Source of the DNA: Phascolomyces articulosus
Lineage: Eukaryota > Mucoromycota > Mucoromycetes > Mucorales > Lichtheimiaceae
Reading direction: 5' to 3'
Assembly (NCBI GenBank): GCA_025677815.1
Contig: JAIXMP010000004.1
Coordinates: 434,001-498,000 of the forward strand
DNA: 64,000 nucleotides
Both the position numbers and the translations under genes were made by a program. The notes below the pieces were generated by a model. The model was not told where the DNA came from and made no database searches. It saw nothing but the letters and a program-made list of their open reading frames with translations. Positions 49,941 through 61,458 of the stretch are shown here, in pieces (positions within the stretch are counted from its first letter, which is position 1; each line of letters opens with the position of its first letter).

Positions 49941-51115
49941 TTTTATATATCATTCTATATTACTACTTTGTAATTTTTTTCTACTTCTTGTATTATCATT
50001 TTTTTTCTTTTCTTTCTTCCTTCCGTATACATTCTCTATTTTTTCTTTTGGTGTGCGATAAAAAAAACTGTTATATTACTACTACCACTACTACTAACTA
50101 CTATTAGTTCATTTTTTATATTTTATATTAAATTAAAATTCATTTCATTCTCGTGCATATTCCAAACATGTATTTACTTAAAGATATCAGTTTATTGATT
50201 GGAGGTTCGAACTATTGTTATAAATCTCAGTTTCTTTTTATATTATACATATTGGGAGCCAACATGTTTAGAATATACTTTATAAGCATTAGAAATAATA
50301 ACTAATCAGATGATTGTGCATGAAATGTCAGTTTCATGCCAAAACTCAAAAGACACACTCGATGACATGGACGTCCAACTATGGTAGATCTTACATAATA
50401 ACCTATAGAGATATCCCGCTTCATCATCCTCAAAGAAATTCCCTTCATGCATGGAGAAAGATTTTCTTATTGTGGATATCAAGATTTAAATTGATTAAGT
50501 CGCTAACAGCTTTGTTTCTATCATCGACACACGAGTGCTGGATCGTCCTCCTTTTCCTGATAACTCAATCGGCCTAGTATAGCTCTCTAATATACATTTT
50601 ATATCCGTTACATTAGGATCAAAATCACCTGCATTTGAGTTTATAATAATAAAAGTAACATTAGTAAAAATTATAAACTTGCTCAAAGCAGAGAATATCA
50701 ATAGGAACATCTGAAGGTATATGGTGTTGATTTATTAGTTGAACCCCGTAGAGCTTGTTGGGAATGAATAGATTGCTCTTTGCAATAAACTCGGGCTATA
50801 CGCTCTCTTTTTTTCAGAGCGCTTTTTTAACTAAAAAATCCTTGGTCAACGCCAATATGACCAGCCCACCGAGTAGTCTTGACACACTCTTATCCCAGAA
50901 CTGACTCCTTGGGTCCTATATCATGTCTAAATTAGTATCCTGAGATAAAGAAATCATAATGTGGTAATTGAATCATTGTTTGGTATGTGTATTTGAATTT
51001 GGAATAAGATTAAATCAAATTTGGTTGTATATAACCAAGAAACTAGCTTTTTTTTTTACCCTTCCTCGAATATAGGTTTAGCAGCGGTGGATAAATATAA
51101 ACCTAATACTTCATA
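49941..51115. other. 3' flank of chitin synthase, no gene seen
   Basis: T-rich 3' UTR to about 50150, then AT-rich sequence with short unconnected frames. No coding exon is supported. Confidence 0.5.
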
Positions 51116-52010
51116 ATTGGCAAATGGTGAAATATTAGACGTTGTCTACATACCTGTCCATGATTCATATGCTCCCCTTATTGTTGATATCCGACACATG
51201 ATTACAATGGAATTCATATCCAAGGTGATGTCATGTTGCCAACAACTTTATTTTAGCCATCATATCCATATCTAAAACTATGCCAGAAGCTGTTTGTAAT
51301 TTTAGAAAAAAAAATACAATAAATTCACCTTCTTGCTTCAACATCGTCATAAATCATGGTTCAAAAGCTGCTCTATATTGTTGACAAAAATACAATTGAC
51401 AGGACGTACGACAATCGCTTCTTCATTCACTTGCTGTATTATCAGTATCTTTGTTCGAACAAAAGGGATCGTTGACTGAGTCACGGTATAAGACAGATCC
51501 GAATGTTCAAAGATTCTATTTAGTTGCGAAAAAGATTACTCGAAGCTCTAGTCACTTCTGAAGATGACATTCGCCAAGACTTGGTAACATCAAAAAAAAA
51601 TTGGCTCAGCTGGATGACAGTCATTTTGATGCAGAAAACGCGAGAAGCAAGCTTGAAGCAGTAGATTCACCAATAACACATTTTAAAGATAAGCACAATC
51701 CTGAAACACCTTCACCGACTTCATCATTGGCATCAGTATTTTCAAGACCCACCTCCTCAAGCATAACGTCACTGGCAGCACCCTCACCAACATTATCATC
51801 TCCTGCTGGATCAACTTCACCGGTATTAACATCCCCAGAACCAACTTCGTCATCCGGGAATAAATAAAGGGTGCTTATGAAGACACGCTTCAAAGATCAC
51901 AAAATGAAGTACGGAAGCAGCGGAAAGAGAGTAGCAGTACCATGGTGTGAAAACTATCGCGATGAACGAGCAAAAGGGTTTTTCAAGGAATTTAACATGC
52001 TGATTCGGTG
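51116..52010 (+). pseudogene. Broken gene of a second Mucorales-type family
   Basis: Coding-like fragments in order on the plus strand: GEILDVVYIPVHDSYAPLIV then DIRHMITMEFISKVMSCCQQ (51130-51279, open about 50 codons, then TAA); a degraded middle; HSLAVLSVSLFEQKGSLTES and RYKTDPNVQRFYLVAKKIT (about 51400-51557, then TGA); a Ser/Thr/Pro-rich open stretch 51601-51867; and GKRVAVPWCENYRDERAKGF with FKEFNMLI (to about 52010, then TGA). Frames differ between blocks and stops interrupt them. From memory the first two blocks resemble a Mucorales-expanded family in which a PLIV-(E/D)I(Q/R) strand recalls a PD-(D/E)XK nuclease core; this is a recollection, not a search result. It is not functional as it stands. 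Confidence 0.55.
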
Positions 52011-54256
52011 ATATCAGTATTCTACCGTCAAATCGTTGATAGCACCCGAGCGAAAATACCACTATTGCATTGGAAGGTGAGGAAAAACTAAATAGTCCAA
52101 TATAATAAATAAGGGGTTGAAGGCTTGTGCTTCCATCGGAGTTGGATGTGAAACACATCTAGCTGAGACTAAGATAGAATTAAAATTTATGCAAGAGCAC
52201 CAAAGGAACCATTTTATACTTCTTTACCGTTCATCGTTTCTTTCAAAGTATCATCCTCTTCAAGTTTTTGTTCATATATCCTATCTTTTATATATGCAGG
52301 CTAATACCTGCCGCAGCAATTGAAATTCAACACCAGAATTGAAAACAGTCACTTAAGAAAAAAAGATATAAAAGAAAGTGATTTCGCTCATTTTTTTTTC
52401 TCTTTCTCTTTTTTTTTCTTTATTCTGGCCAGGGATCCATGACGGCGATTGTCCCTGGAGTAAAGAGGAGGACAGCCTTGTGCCCTCTATCCTCTTTCGC
52501 AAAAAGTTGGCCTATGTAAGCTTTTCGTTAAGCTCTTGGAAGTTTCTTCTTTTTTTTGTGGCATTTTTTTTCTTCATCTGCAAAATGAAGAAAATAATCA
52601 AATAAGAAAATGATAAAAAAAATACTATTACTATTTTATAATAATAGTAGTAGTCTCTATTATTTTAAATAATAGTAAAATGTTGTTCCAAACTGTTTAT
52701 AAATGTTGTTTTTTTTATTAATGGCGGCAATGAAGAATAATAATGACATTCACAGAACCAAACGCGTTGCTATAGTAAGAAAAGGTTTATTATAAAAAAA
52801 TAACGTTCAACTAGAATGTGCGTGTTATTTATTTTATTAAAAGATCTCTCTTTTTTTTTTACATAATGACATTTGAATAACGGTTCCGGAAAAAAGAAAA
52901 AAGGGATCTCCATGGCAGTAGCAAGAATCATTTACGGATTGTATGTAAAGGTTTATATTGAAAAAAAATTATGCACGCGATATTATTTTACGATTTACAC
53001 CTTTAAAAACCATGATTCAGCTACACTTTATAAAGTATTATCTTTAATAAATATATATATATTACGAATAGGTTGTGCATAGATGTGAATAGTTTCCGTG
53101 CAAGTAATCCATAGAATCCATTCACCTATATTACCCTATATTTTTATACACGCAACACATCAAATCATCGCAACCAGTATCGAAACCTTGCTCAACCTGT
53201 TGATATATGTAAGCATATAAATACTCCTCCATTAGGAAAACATAAATAGTATATATACCTATTACCAATATGTTGAATTATAGATAAAGCATACAATGAT
53301 GTATCCATCCCATCTCATCTTAAGCAGCATCACTGAATTGTATGTAGTTGGCATAAAATATATCGGTTGTAATAGCTTTTTAAATAGTATATGTAGAAAA
53401 CCATTTTGAAAAGTAAAATCACTAGTTCTTTATTATTATCTACTCTATATAAAAGCCTATTGTACTATAAAGTCACATTCTAACTTCTGTGATATTCCAG
53501 AAAGAAGAAATGAAGTGTATAATATTCAATTTGATTTGGCTTTTTACTTTCGAATAAAATCTTATTACTATTCACCCTTCTAACCATATTAATGTAAAGT
53601 TTCAGAACTTTCTTTATTGACCAACAATTGCCCATCTATTCAAATGTAAAAATGTTTACATCCATTTTATAAGTAAAACTCCTTCAATTTTGAGATGAAT
53701 AATTGATACTTTCTTTATACATGGTCAATGCTTTTTGTTTAAGTTTTTTGTTTCCTCTTCGTTACATCTCACGATGGACATCGGCAACCTAACTCATCGT
53801 TAGATCATGTTGAGAATATATACTATATCAATATATCCATGCCAGTCTATTATATTGTAGTATAATGAAATAAAGAACTACTCTAGCCTTTTGGTGATAT
53901 TATAATGCTGCGGTATAATAAACTATTTTACACACACAAGTTTTCTTTTGTTGGCTCCTTGGAACACCAAAATAAAAGTAATACATTTCGAATGCAACGC
54001 CTTCCTCGCGCCATGTAGGTTTTTGATTCTATATATAAGATTAAAAAAGTTCCATTGAAAATAATTGAAGAAAGCCGAAAGAGGGGAAAAAAAAATAAAA
54101 GATGAGAGGTACAAGTATAGCATTATAATAAAATGAGAATGTTACGTCACAAATTTTTCGGGACAACACACTAGGACCAAGTAAACAGAATTTCGTGTCT
54201 TTTTGAGAGCCTGTAACGAAAAAGTCCAAACTCCCCACTCTTTACATATAATCGCA
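52011..54256. other. Gene-poor region upstream of NDUFA13
   Basis: About 2.2 kb of AT-rich sequence with T runs, an ATAATAGTAGTAG-type direct and inverted stretch at about 52620-52680 and short frames of low complexity. No intact gene seen. The last 150 bp hold the NDUFA13 promoter. Confidence 0.5.
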
Positions 54257-54811
54257 ATGACCCAGGATTTACCCCCAAGTGGTGGATACAGCGAGGTGCG
54301 GTACCGCCGTTATCTCCCCAAGAGAGGCCCCTCTGGTCTCGTCATCATTGGTGGTGTAGCTGCCATTATGACCTTTGGTTTCTATCGAGTTGCTCAAGGC
54401 AACTTGGAACGACGGTATGGGCATCAATTTTTTTTTATTCCAAAACAACACAGATTATATATATGAATATAAACAAATCGCGAATGAAAAGCACATTGGA
54501 AACGCAGAGCAAAAAAAGAAAAAAAAGTGGGAAAAAAGAAATATTAATTAATTAACTAATGAATGAAATGGTATCCATTGAATTTTTTTTATAGAGAATT
54601 GAAGCGTGAAAACTTGTGGTCCCGTATTCACCTCATTCCCTTGTTGACTGCCGAATCCGATCGTGACATGTACCGTCGTACTATTGCTGCAAAGAATCGT
54701 GAAGCCGAGATCATGAAGGATGTCAAGGACTGGAAGGCTGGCGAATCTGTTTACAACAACACCAAATACTTTACCCCTCCCAACTACGTCGCTGTTCCCG
54801 AAGACAACTAG
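54257..54811 (+). CDS. Complex I accessory subunit NDUFA13 (GRIM-19/B16.6)
   Basis: Two exons (54257-54414, 54595-54811) give 124 aa. The order is that of the family: MTQDLPPSGGYSEVRYRRYL, PKRGPSGLVIIGGVAAIMTF as the single membrane helix, GFYRVAQGNLERRELKREN across the intron, then LWSRIHLIPLLTAESDRDMY and a C-terminal VKDWKAGESVYNNTKYFTPP. The protein spans the inner mitochondrial membrane with its bulk on the intermembrane side and is needed for assembly of NADH:ubiquinone oxidoreductase. Its presence shows this fungus keeps complex I. Codon use is C-rich (AAG, GTC, TAC), as for well expressed genes. The length suits fungal members, slightly shorter than animal ones. Confidence 0.94.
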
Positions 54812-55824
54812 TTTTTTTTTCCTTTCAAGTTAATAGAGTATTCAAAAAAAAAAAGAAACAACATGGATTTTTTTTTGTTTTCGATATACATATTCAATCA
54901 TGCGTCAACCGATACAATTTTTTTTTTGTTCGTCTTTCTTTGTTTTGTTAATGAATTTCGCCCATCACTTTGTTGTCAACGTGATCGATTGGACTATCTT
55001 TCGATTTGTTTAAAGAAGGAGGGTTTTGGATATGAAAAAAAAAATTGCAGCACACGTCGTGGATGATATTATATCCAATGAACAGGGAAATATAGAAGGT
55101 GCTGATTGTTGTTTTTTTTTGTATTAAATGTGGTTCTCAATGATGGAATTGGGTGAATGGGTGAGATACTATATTTTACTGGGAGGATTTACCATTGTAT
55201 TTAAAAGGAAGTGTCATCCAATCTAAGGGATTATTTGTGGGATAACGCTCTAAACATTTATTTAAAACATATGAAAGCCACCAGTATTTAAACAGCCTCC
55301 ACTACCTCGGTTTCATACTATCTAGATATATTCATTCCCTGATAGTTCTATAATATCGCTCGCCTATAGGTATATCAAAAGTATCTTCAAATAGTATATC
55401 TTTAAGAGCAAAGAACGCTTCCATATATCAGTTTTTCAACATTGTTCCCATTATTAGGTGTAATTCGTACACCCCTCCCTCCGACTGTCCTTTAATGTAA
55501 TTGTAGATTATTAGTGAGAGTAAGTCATTCAACCTCTTAAAAAATAAACCGTCTATCCAATTACAGTTTTGCTCTAGAAGTCTTTGATCAAAATAAGATG
55601 TTCTGAAAATGGGGTGACAAAGCATAGAACAATATACTTTTTTTTTAAATAAAACTAAGGGTGTAATATGATTGTTGCAAAATTTATTGATGCTAGAAAT
55701 GTATTATATATTTTGGAATGATGTAGTTTGTGTGTGTGGAGCGAGTAAGTGAGAGAAAAGAGAGAGAGTGCGTATTGTGTATAGATTGATTGGAAAAAAA
55801 AAATAATTAGAAAAAGGAGGTGAT
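54812..55824. other. Convergent spacer NDUFA13 / nucleolar RRM gene
   Basis: About 1 kb of AT-rich sequence with 3' UTRs at both ends. Short open frames here are low-complexity. No gene seen. Confidence 0.55.
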
Positions 55825-57287
55825 TTATTTCTTTGCTGCTCTTGGCTTGGTAACTCGCTTAGCCTTCTTTGCAGCAGGTTTTGCGGATTCAGCTTCTTCT
55901 TTCTTTGGTGCTTCAGCCTTTTGAGTTCGCTTACGCTTAGTAGCAGCAGTAGTGACCTTGGTAGGCTTTTTATCATCCTTGGTTTCTGTCTTTTTAGGTT
56001 CATTTGCCTTTGTTTTCTTATATTTCTCAAATTCAGCAGCCTAGATAAAGAATAATAGAGTTAATAAACACGTCCAAATTTACTTTCAAGAAAAAAAAGC
56101 TACCAACTCTATCATCTCCATCCAATCCCATCCTCGCCAAAAAAAAAAAAAAAAAAAAAAAAAAACTTACATATCCAGGGAAATCATAATCAATACCAAG
56201 TTCCTTGATCTTTTTCCTTCGTTCATTTTCAGTCTTTACCAAATCGACAATACGCTGATGTTGCTTTTCTTCAGATCGCTTTTGGTTATGTTTCTTTTGT
56301 TGAATAATGGATGTATTGGCTTTACGGAAACGCTTAGCGGCTCCCTTGAAAAGATTGGGATGTATGCTTTCCTTTGGAAGGACTTTGCCTATAGAATAGA
56401 ATTGAATATTCGATTAGAGACTTGTAAAAAAAAAAATAACATCCTTGGAGTAAAATAGTCATCCCTTCCCCTTTCCTCCAAAAAACAACAACAACTTACA
56501 TTGTAACAAATGGCCAAGTAACAAGTAATTATCCATGGTTTCAGCAACAATTTCTGCGACTTGTGAAGATTCGAATTCAATGAAACCATAATGCTTAGGA
56601 TGACCACGTTTGTTGCGTGCTAATCGAAGTTGGGATACAGTACCGAATTGACTAAAGTAACCCTTCATTTCATCCTCATAAAAACCATGGGGTATTCTTC
56701 CAAGATAAATGACGCCAGCTTCTTCTTTCTCGTCCTTTACATATAATAGGTTGATTATCAACATAGAGTCCCCCTCTTTTAAAAAGCTCAATCAAACCAA
56801 ATAATTGATCACTTACATTCTTGGCTGCAGACTTCTTGTTCTTCTTTTTATCAAATTTAGCTTTAGTTTCTTCTTTACTCTTTTTGACTTGCTCGGCATC
56901 AAGAGAAATGACATCTTCCGAACTTTTGAATGCATCACCTGAAGCTTCTTGATCGTCGTCTTCTTCACTTTCTTCATCGTCACTAGCCATGTCACCAAGA
57001 ATTTCTTTACGTAATGCTTCTTCTTGTTCTTCTGTCATTAAATCTTCGTCGTCTTCTTCCTCTACTTGTTCTTCAACGTCATTTTCTTCTTCTTCGACAG
57101 ATTCTTCTTGTTCTTCTTCTTGAACCTTAGCAGCCTTTCCCTTTTTAGTGGATTCAGACGCCTTGGCTTTGACATTCTTCTTTTCGGTAACGGCTTGTTT
57201 ACCTCCACGTGCAGATCGCTTTTGAACAGCACCATTCGAGGTCTTTGTCTCAGCTTTTCGTGCACTTGCTTTGGTCTTTGGAGGCAT
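55825..57287 (-). CDS. Nucleolar RRM protein, NOP15/NIFK type
   Basis: Four exons on the minus strand (57287-56817, 56734-56500, 56388-56171, 56040-55825) make 379 aa. An N-terminal Lys- and Glu/Asp-rich region of about 155 residues is followed by one RRM: GVIYLGRIPHGFYEDEMKGY (RNP2), FGTVSQLRLARNKRGHPKHY and GFIEFESSQVAEIVAETMDN (RNP1), LLLGHLLQCKVLP. After it come FKGAAKRFRKANTSIIQ, KKIKELGIDYDFPGY and a Lys/Ala-rich tail. The RRM with the MDNYLLLGHLLQC helix and the downstream basic GIDYDFPGY block identify the Nop15/NIFK family, which acts in 60S subunit biogenesis in the nucleolus. Intron 3 begins GTAAG followed at once by 27 T residues. Confidence 0.92.
56139..56165. repeat. A27 homopolymer (T27 on the transcript strand)
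   Basis: The run lies inside intron 3 of the nucleolar RRM gene and abuts its 5' splice site on the minus strand. Confidence 0.9.
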
Positions 57288-57941
57288 GGCGAAGTATTTT
57301 ATGTGGTTGAGTTTTTTTTTTCACAAGATCTATCCAAGATGCAAGCAACTTAATTTTTTTTAAGAGTCGGCAGGAAATTTGGGGAATTTGCAGGTCGCGC
57401 AAAAAAAAAGTGGTGGCTTGCGGGTTTTCGACCACATTTTTTTTGGGTGCATAAAAGTATGGTCACAAGACCTGCATCTTGACATTTGATATTATCTTTT
57501 TTTATTATTATGCAAAGATAATGGTATCATCAGTATTTCATTTCTCAGTAAATTTGTCATTGGCTCTGTCTAATAAAAAAAAAAGGTTGTATCTATAACA
57601 AAAAGTGCCAGGTCGCTCAAAAATCATTACAATGGTAATGATACTGGTTCTTGCTATTTATACTTGTTAATGCAGAGTAAGCCAATAACTTGTTGGATAC
57701 TAAAATAACCACTAGTATGAAAAATATTTATACAAATAATTTCTCAAAATATGAATGAGAGAGTCTTTGTCATCATTTGACGTTCTATAGATCTCCACGT
57801 TTTTTTTTCTGCTAAGCCCATCAATTCATACCATGTGTATTACTATGGCCAATCATGATGGATTGTATCACTCTTTTACATATTTTTTTACATTAAACCA
57901 AAACTTAATATTCTGTACCTCTAGCTATCTTCGCCTGCAGG

Positions 57942-57981
<40 letters not shown>

Positions 57982-60254
57982 GTAAGTAACAAACATTAAT
58001 ATCAACCTCAATTTTCGTTCAAATGAAAAAAAAAGCTTATGGCTTTGATCTTGATTCTATATTACGTATATATATAAATTTAAACTTTATTGGTGAACTG
58101 AGAGAGTAGAGCACATAGTATAATATACATTTTATTATTATTATTAATAAATTACGAAGAAGAGTAACATTACCTCGACCCCTCAACTTGAGTCACGTGT
58201 GGTACAATCCTGTTATCTATGTTATTTATACATGTCTCAACAACATTCCATACATTATGTTTGTATTATATATATGTATATCCATGAACGAGAAAAATTG
58301 TAGCTAAGTACCACCATCAAGCTAATCAACTAGGCCCGTTTTTTACCAACCATATTCTTTTGAGACAAATAATCCACCATAGTCATTTCCTACAATTAGT
58401 TTGATCATAATCACCGTAACTGATACGTAGTACCAATTTATTTGATCCTTCTTCAATTGGTTACTGTTGTATTCGTTGTATAAAAGTCTTGGCCATTTCA
58501 CTATCTAATTGTTGTTGTGAACCACAGCCACACTAATGCACCGATTTGAGTTTCCGGGAGTGAGGGATAAATAATTCACAAAAGAAGATTGGTTGAAAAA
58601 AAGATCGCCGTTGTTTGACAGATAGCGCCATAACTATATCGATCGTCTTTTCCATATCATATTCGAGTGAGGCTTTAGACACTTTCCCCTACCCAATAGT
58701 GATGACCCACATTTCTTCGGACCATTCTATATTAAATGAACTAGTTATTAACAATCTAAAAGTTTAACAAAAAATAACTAATTTGCTAGACAATGTGACA
58801 TTATCATGTATCTCAAGAATGGTAATTATCACCAATATGTTCAAAGAACATGATAGCGTAGACAGGTTAATTAATACCTTTACTAGTTGTAGGGAGAAAA
58901 GTTGATCTTTTATTCATTGATATTCTGTCTCCTTTACACAGTACATCAATGCTATTTATTCGGGAGGAGAGAAAAAATAAAAGGGACCCTTATACTATCT
59001 TGGATGTACGGGAAGAGGAAATAATTATAGTCTACTTTTTTAATAATAATGAAAAATTTCAAGTGGGTACGTTAAAAAAGAAAATGAATTGAAAAACCCG
59101 CATCAAATTTCACCAAATTAGGCAACTATTTATTTACGATCGACAGCATTTGCAAGTGGAAATCCTCTTTATATTTGCTGATCAACATCATTACTAGGAA
59201 GAGTTAATTACCTCCAACAGGTAGAATGGGTATTTTATATGATTTATTATCATCATTTTGTTTCGAGGATTCTATAAATACATGAGAGATAATCGAAAAA
59301 ATGACAGGCATTCATATATCAATCTTCTAGAACTTTTAGTGTCTTTTGTATACAGATGGATCAAATAGATTGGGTCGAGGCCGAATGTCTTTTCAAGACA
59401 TTTAATAAAAAAAATCGGGACTAACAGCGGTTGTTTCAGATCAATCATTCATCTAAATAATAGTCGTGTTTTATATTGTTGTTCCGTATTGTTAGTATTA
59501 TTCATATTCTTAGGACGATCCCTCGCTTGAGCAGCAGTACACTGACCCCTCTCTTTCTTCTTTCCTACACTATTTTTTTTTTCGTTTGGTTAATTATTAC
59601 TAGGCAAGTATACTTTTATTATTCGGTGTTGTCTATTATAGTTGTACAGATAAAAAAAAGCCAGATATTTATATATACTATTCAAGGTTTTTTTTTGGTG
59701 ATATGTATATATTAATAAAAACCCATACATGTTCATACAATAGAAATGATAAGAACGTCATCTATCAAGAACAAATATCAACCGAGGAAATATCAAGTAT
59801 AAATAATGAAGAAAATGTTTATATTTTTTTTAATAATGGTAAAGCACAAGGATAGTAAGTACATACAAGCAAAAAAAAGAGGAGGTAAAAATGTGGAAGA
59901 GACTAGGAGGAGAAGATGTAAAGGAGAAAGGAAGAGGAGGAGGTAGAACGGTATAAGATGAAGAAAAAAATAAATAAATAGATAATAATAGTAGTATAAT
60001 GTACTAGTAAAAAATATTATTATAACGTACGTATAGAAGGTACAGAGGGTTCGTAATATATATGAATGTAAAAGGGCATGGTATATCGTGCGTTCGTCGT
60101 ACGTATGGGTGAGTGTGTTAATTTGTTGTATCGACGTTCATTGTTGATGATAATGGTGATGGTGTTGATGTAATAAGTATAAAAGTTAATAAAATTTCGT
60201 TGCATTTGATATGAATAAATACACGTTTCGTCTGGTTTCTGTTTTTTTTTTCTT
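57288..60254. other. Gene-poor region of about 3 kb
   Basis: No coding exon is supported. Contents: promoter of the nucleolar RRM gene at the left, a 38-nt T run at 57943-57980, a TCACGTG E-box-like site near 58193, and a purine-rich strand at about 59875-59950 downstream of the PL14-like gene. Short frames such as 59476-59715 are Ile/Leu/Phe-rich and not credible. Confidence 0.5.
57943..57980. repeat. T38 homopolymer
   Basis: An uninterrupted run of 38 T, the longest homopolymer of the window, between CTGCAGGC and GGTAAG. It could mark the end of an old retroposed sequence, but no coding or terminal repeat structure flanks it. Confidence 0.9.
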
Positions 60255-61458
60255 TTACAACGACACAAAGTAACATGCAACAGCAACAAGGGCGCCAAGT
60301 GAGTAAGCGGCTGTAACTCGGGTAGAAGCACTATCGCTCAATTCTACTTCATTCCCAACACTGTATTCAATATTTTTAAAATAAGTAAAAGTATCGACTG
60401 GAGTAGCGTATTTGGTGTCTCCTCCTCCAAAGAAACTGCTGAACATAATGGCAGAAGCTGCAATAGAGTTTCTAGTTCTATATTTAATTTTTTGTTGATT
60501 GATGACCAAAGAACCATCTTGCCAAACTTGAAGAATACCGTTATCTTGTGTTGCGTTATTGATTTTGACGTAAATTTCCAATTTGGTCCATTGTTTTGTC
60601 TTGAATTGAATAACTCCACGAGAAAAGCTGATACCGTACTCATCGTTACACTGAGTTGACCTGGAACCGCAAATGCTGTTGTCGGGGATGTAGCCATAAG
60701 CTTCTCCGGCACCTAAACGATAAATAATATTTCAAAAGAATTAAGTTTTTTTTTTCTGTGTATCGTGTGACTTTTTTAACGTGTGTCATGGAAAAAGGGT
60801 AATAGTCATCATCGTTGTGGTAATAAATAGATTTTTAAAAATATCATCAACAACATACCAGCTTCACGCCACATGAGACGCATCGAGTAACAATTGGAGC
60901 CATCAGCCTTGTTTCCACCAGAACAACTTTCATCCACGGAACCTAAATTAAAAAAAAAAAGAAAGTGTGAGTTCAAATATATATTCTACTTTTATAGTAT
61001 AGAAATATATATAATTATAATTTACCTCCAAATAAACCAGGTAATTTACCGCCAAGGACCCAATCAAAGTTTTCTGCAAAAGCAAGTTCATAACTTAAAA
61101 GGGCACTATCAAAGTTACCATCGATGGGGACAGCATTGAATTCAACACCACCCATACTACCATCATTGCCTTTGGTACCACTAGGAGAATAAGAGCCAGC
61201 GGCATATAATACACTCAAGACAGTACCATTTTGGGTGAATGGATCGGTTTCAAACTTGACATCAGTATTGCCATAAAAATTGGCGGTTGCAATACCCCAT
61301 TGATCAGCCATAAAAGTATTTGCGTTTCCATCTTCACCCATAGGTGCAACCCATGTTTGTTTAAGACCAAGTTCGTTTGCACGATCAGAAACGCTTTGAG
61401 CCATTGATACGGCTAATAAGCCAGAAGAGAAAACAATGAGTTGTGAAAGTAAATGCAT
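60255..61458 (-). CDS. Secreted polysaccharide lyase family 14-like protein, probable GPI anchor
   Basis: Three exons on the minus strand (61458-61026, 60942-60859, 60712-60255) make 324 aa. A signal peptide (MHLLSQLIVFSSGLLAVSMA) precedes a beta-rich domain with the blocks VLGGKLPGLFGG, SCSGGNKADGSNCYSMRLMW then REAGAGEAYGYIPD across intron 2, and QWTKLEIYVKINN, DNGILQVWQDG, FFGGGDTKYATPVDTFTYF. These are the conserved blocks of fungal PL14-type proteins, whose characterised relatives cleave uronic-acid polymers such as alginate or glucuronan. The C-terminus has small residues SDSAS, then a hydrophobic tail AAYSLGALVAVACYFVSL with no charged end, which fits GPI attachment. A wall-anchored enzyme acting on the organism's own uronic-acid polymers is an inference; Mucorales walls are known to contain glucuronic acid. 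Confidence 0.82.

Noticed and set aside
50201..50215. GGTTCGAACT, resembling a tRNA T-loop/B box
   Set aside because: No matching A box, acceptor stem or anticodon arm could be drawn around it.
57943..57980. T38 run as the poly-A tail of a retrotransposon on the minus strand
   Set aside because: No target-site duplication or element body could be identified beside it.
59476..59715. 79-codon hydrophobic ORF
   Set aside because: Low-complexity Ile/Phe/Leu composition from AT-rich DNA, no splice or promoter support.
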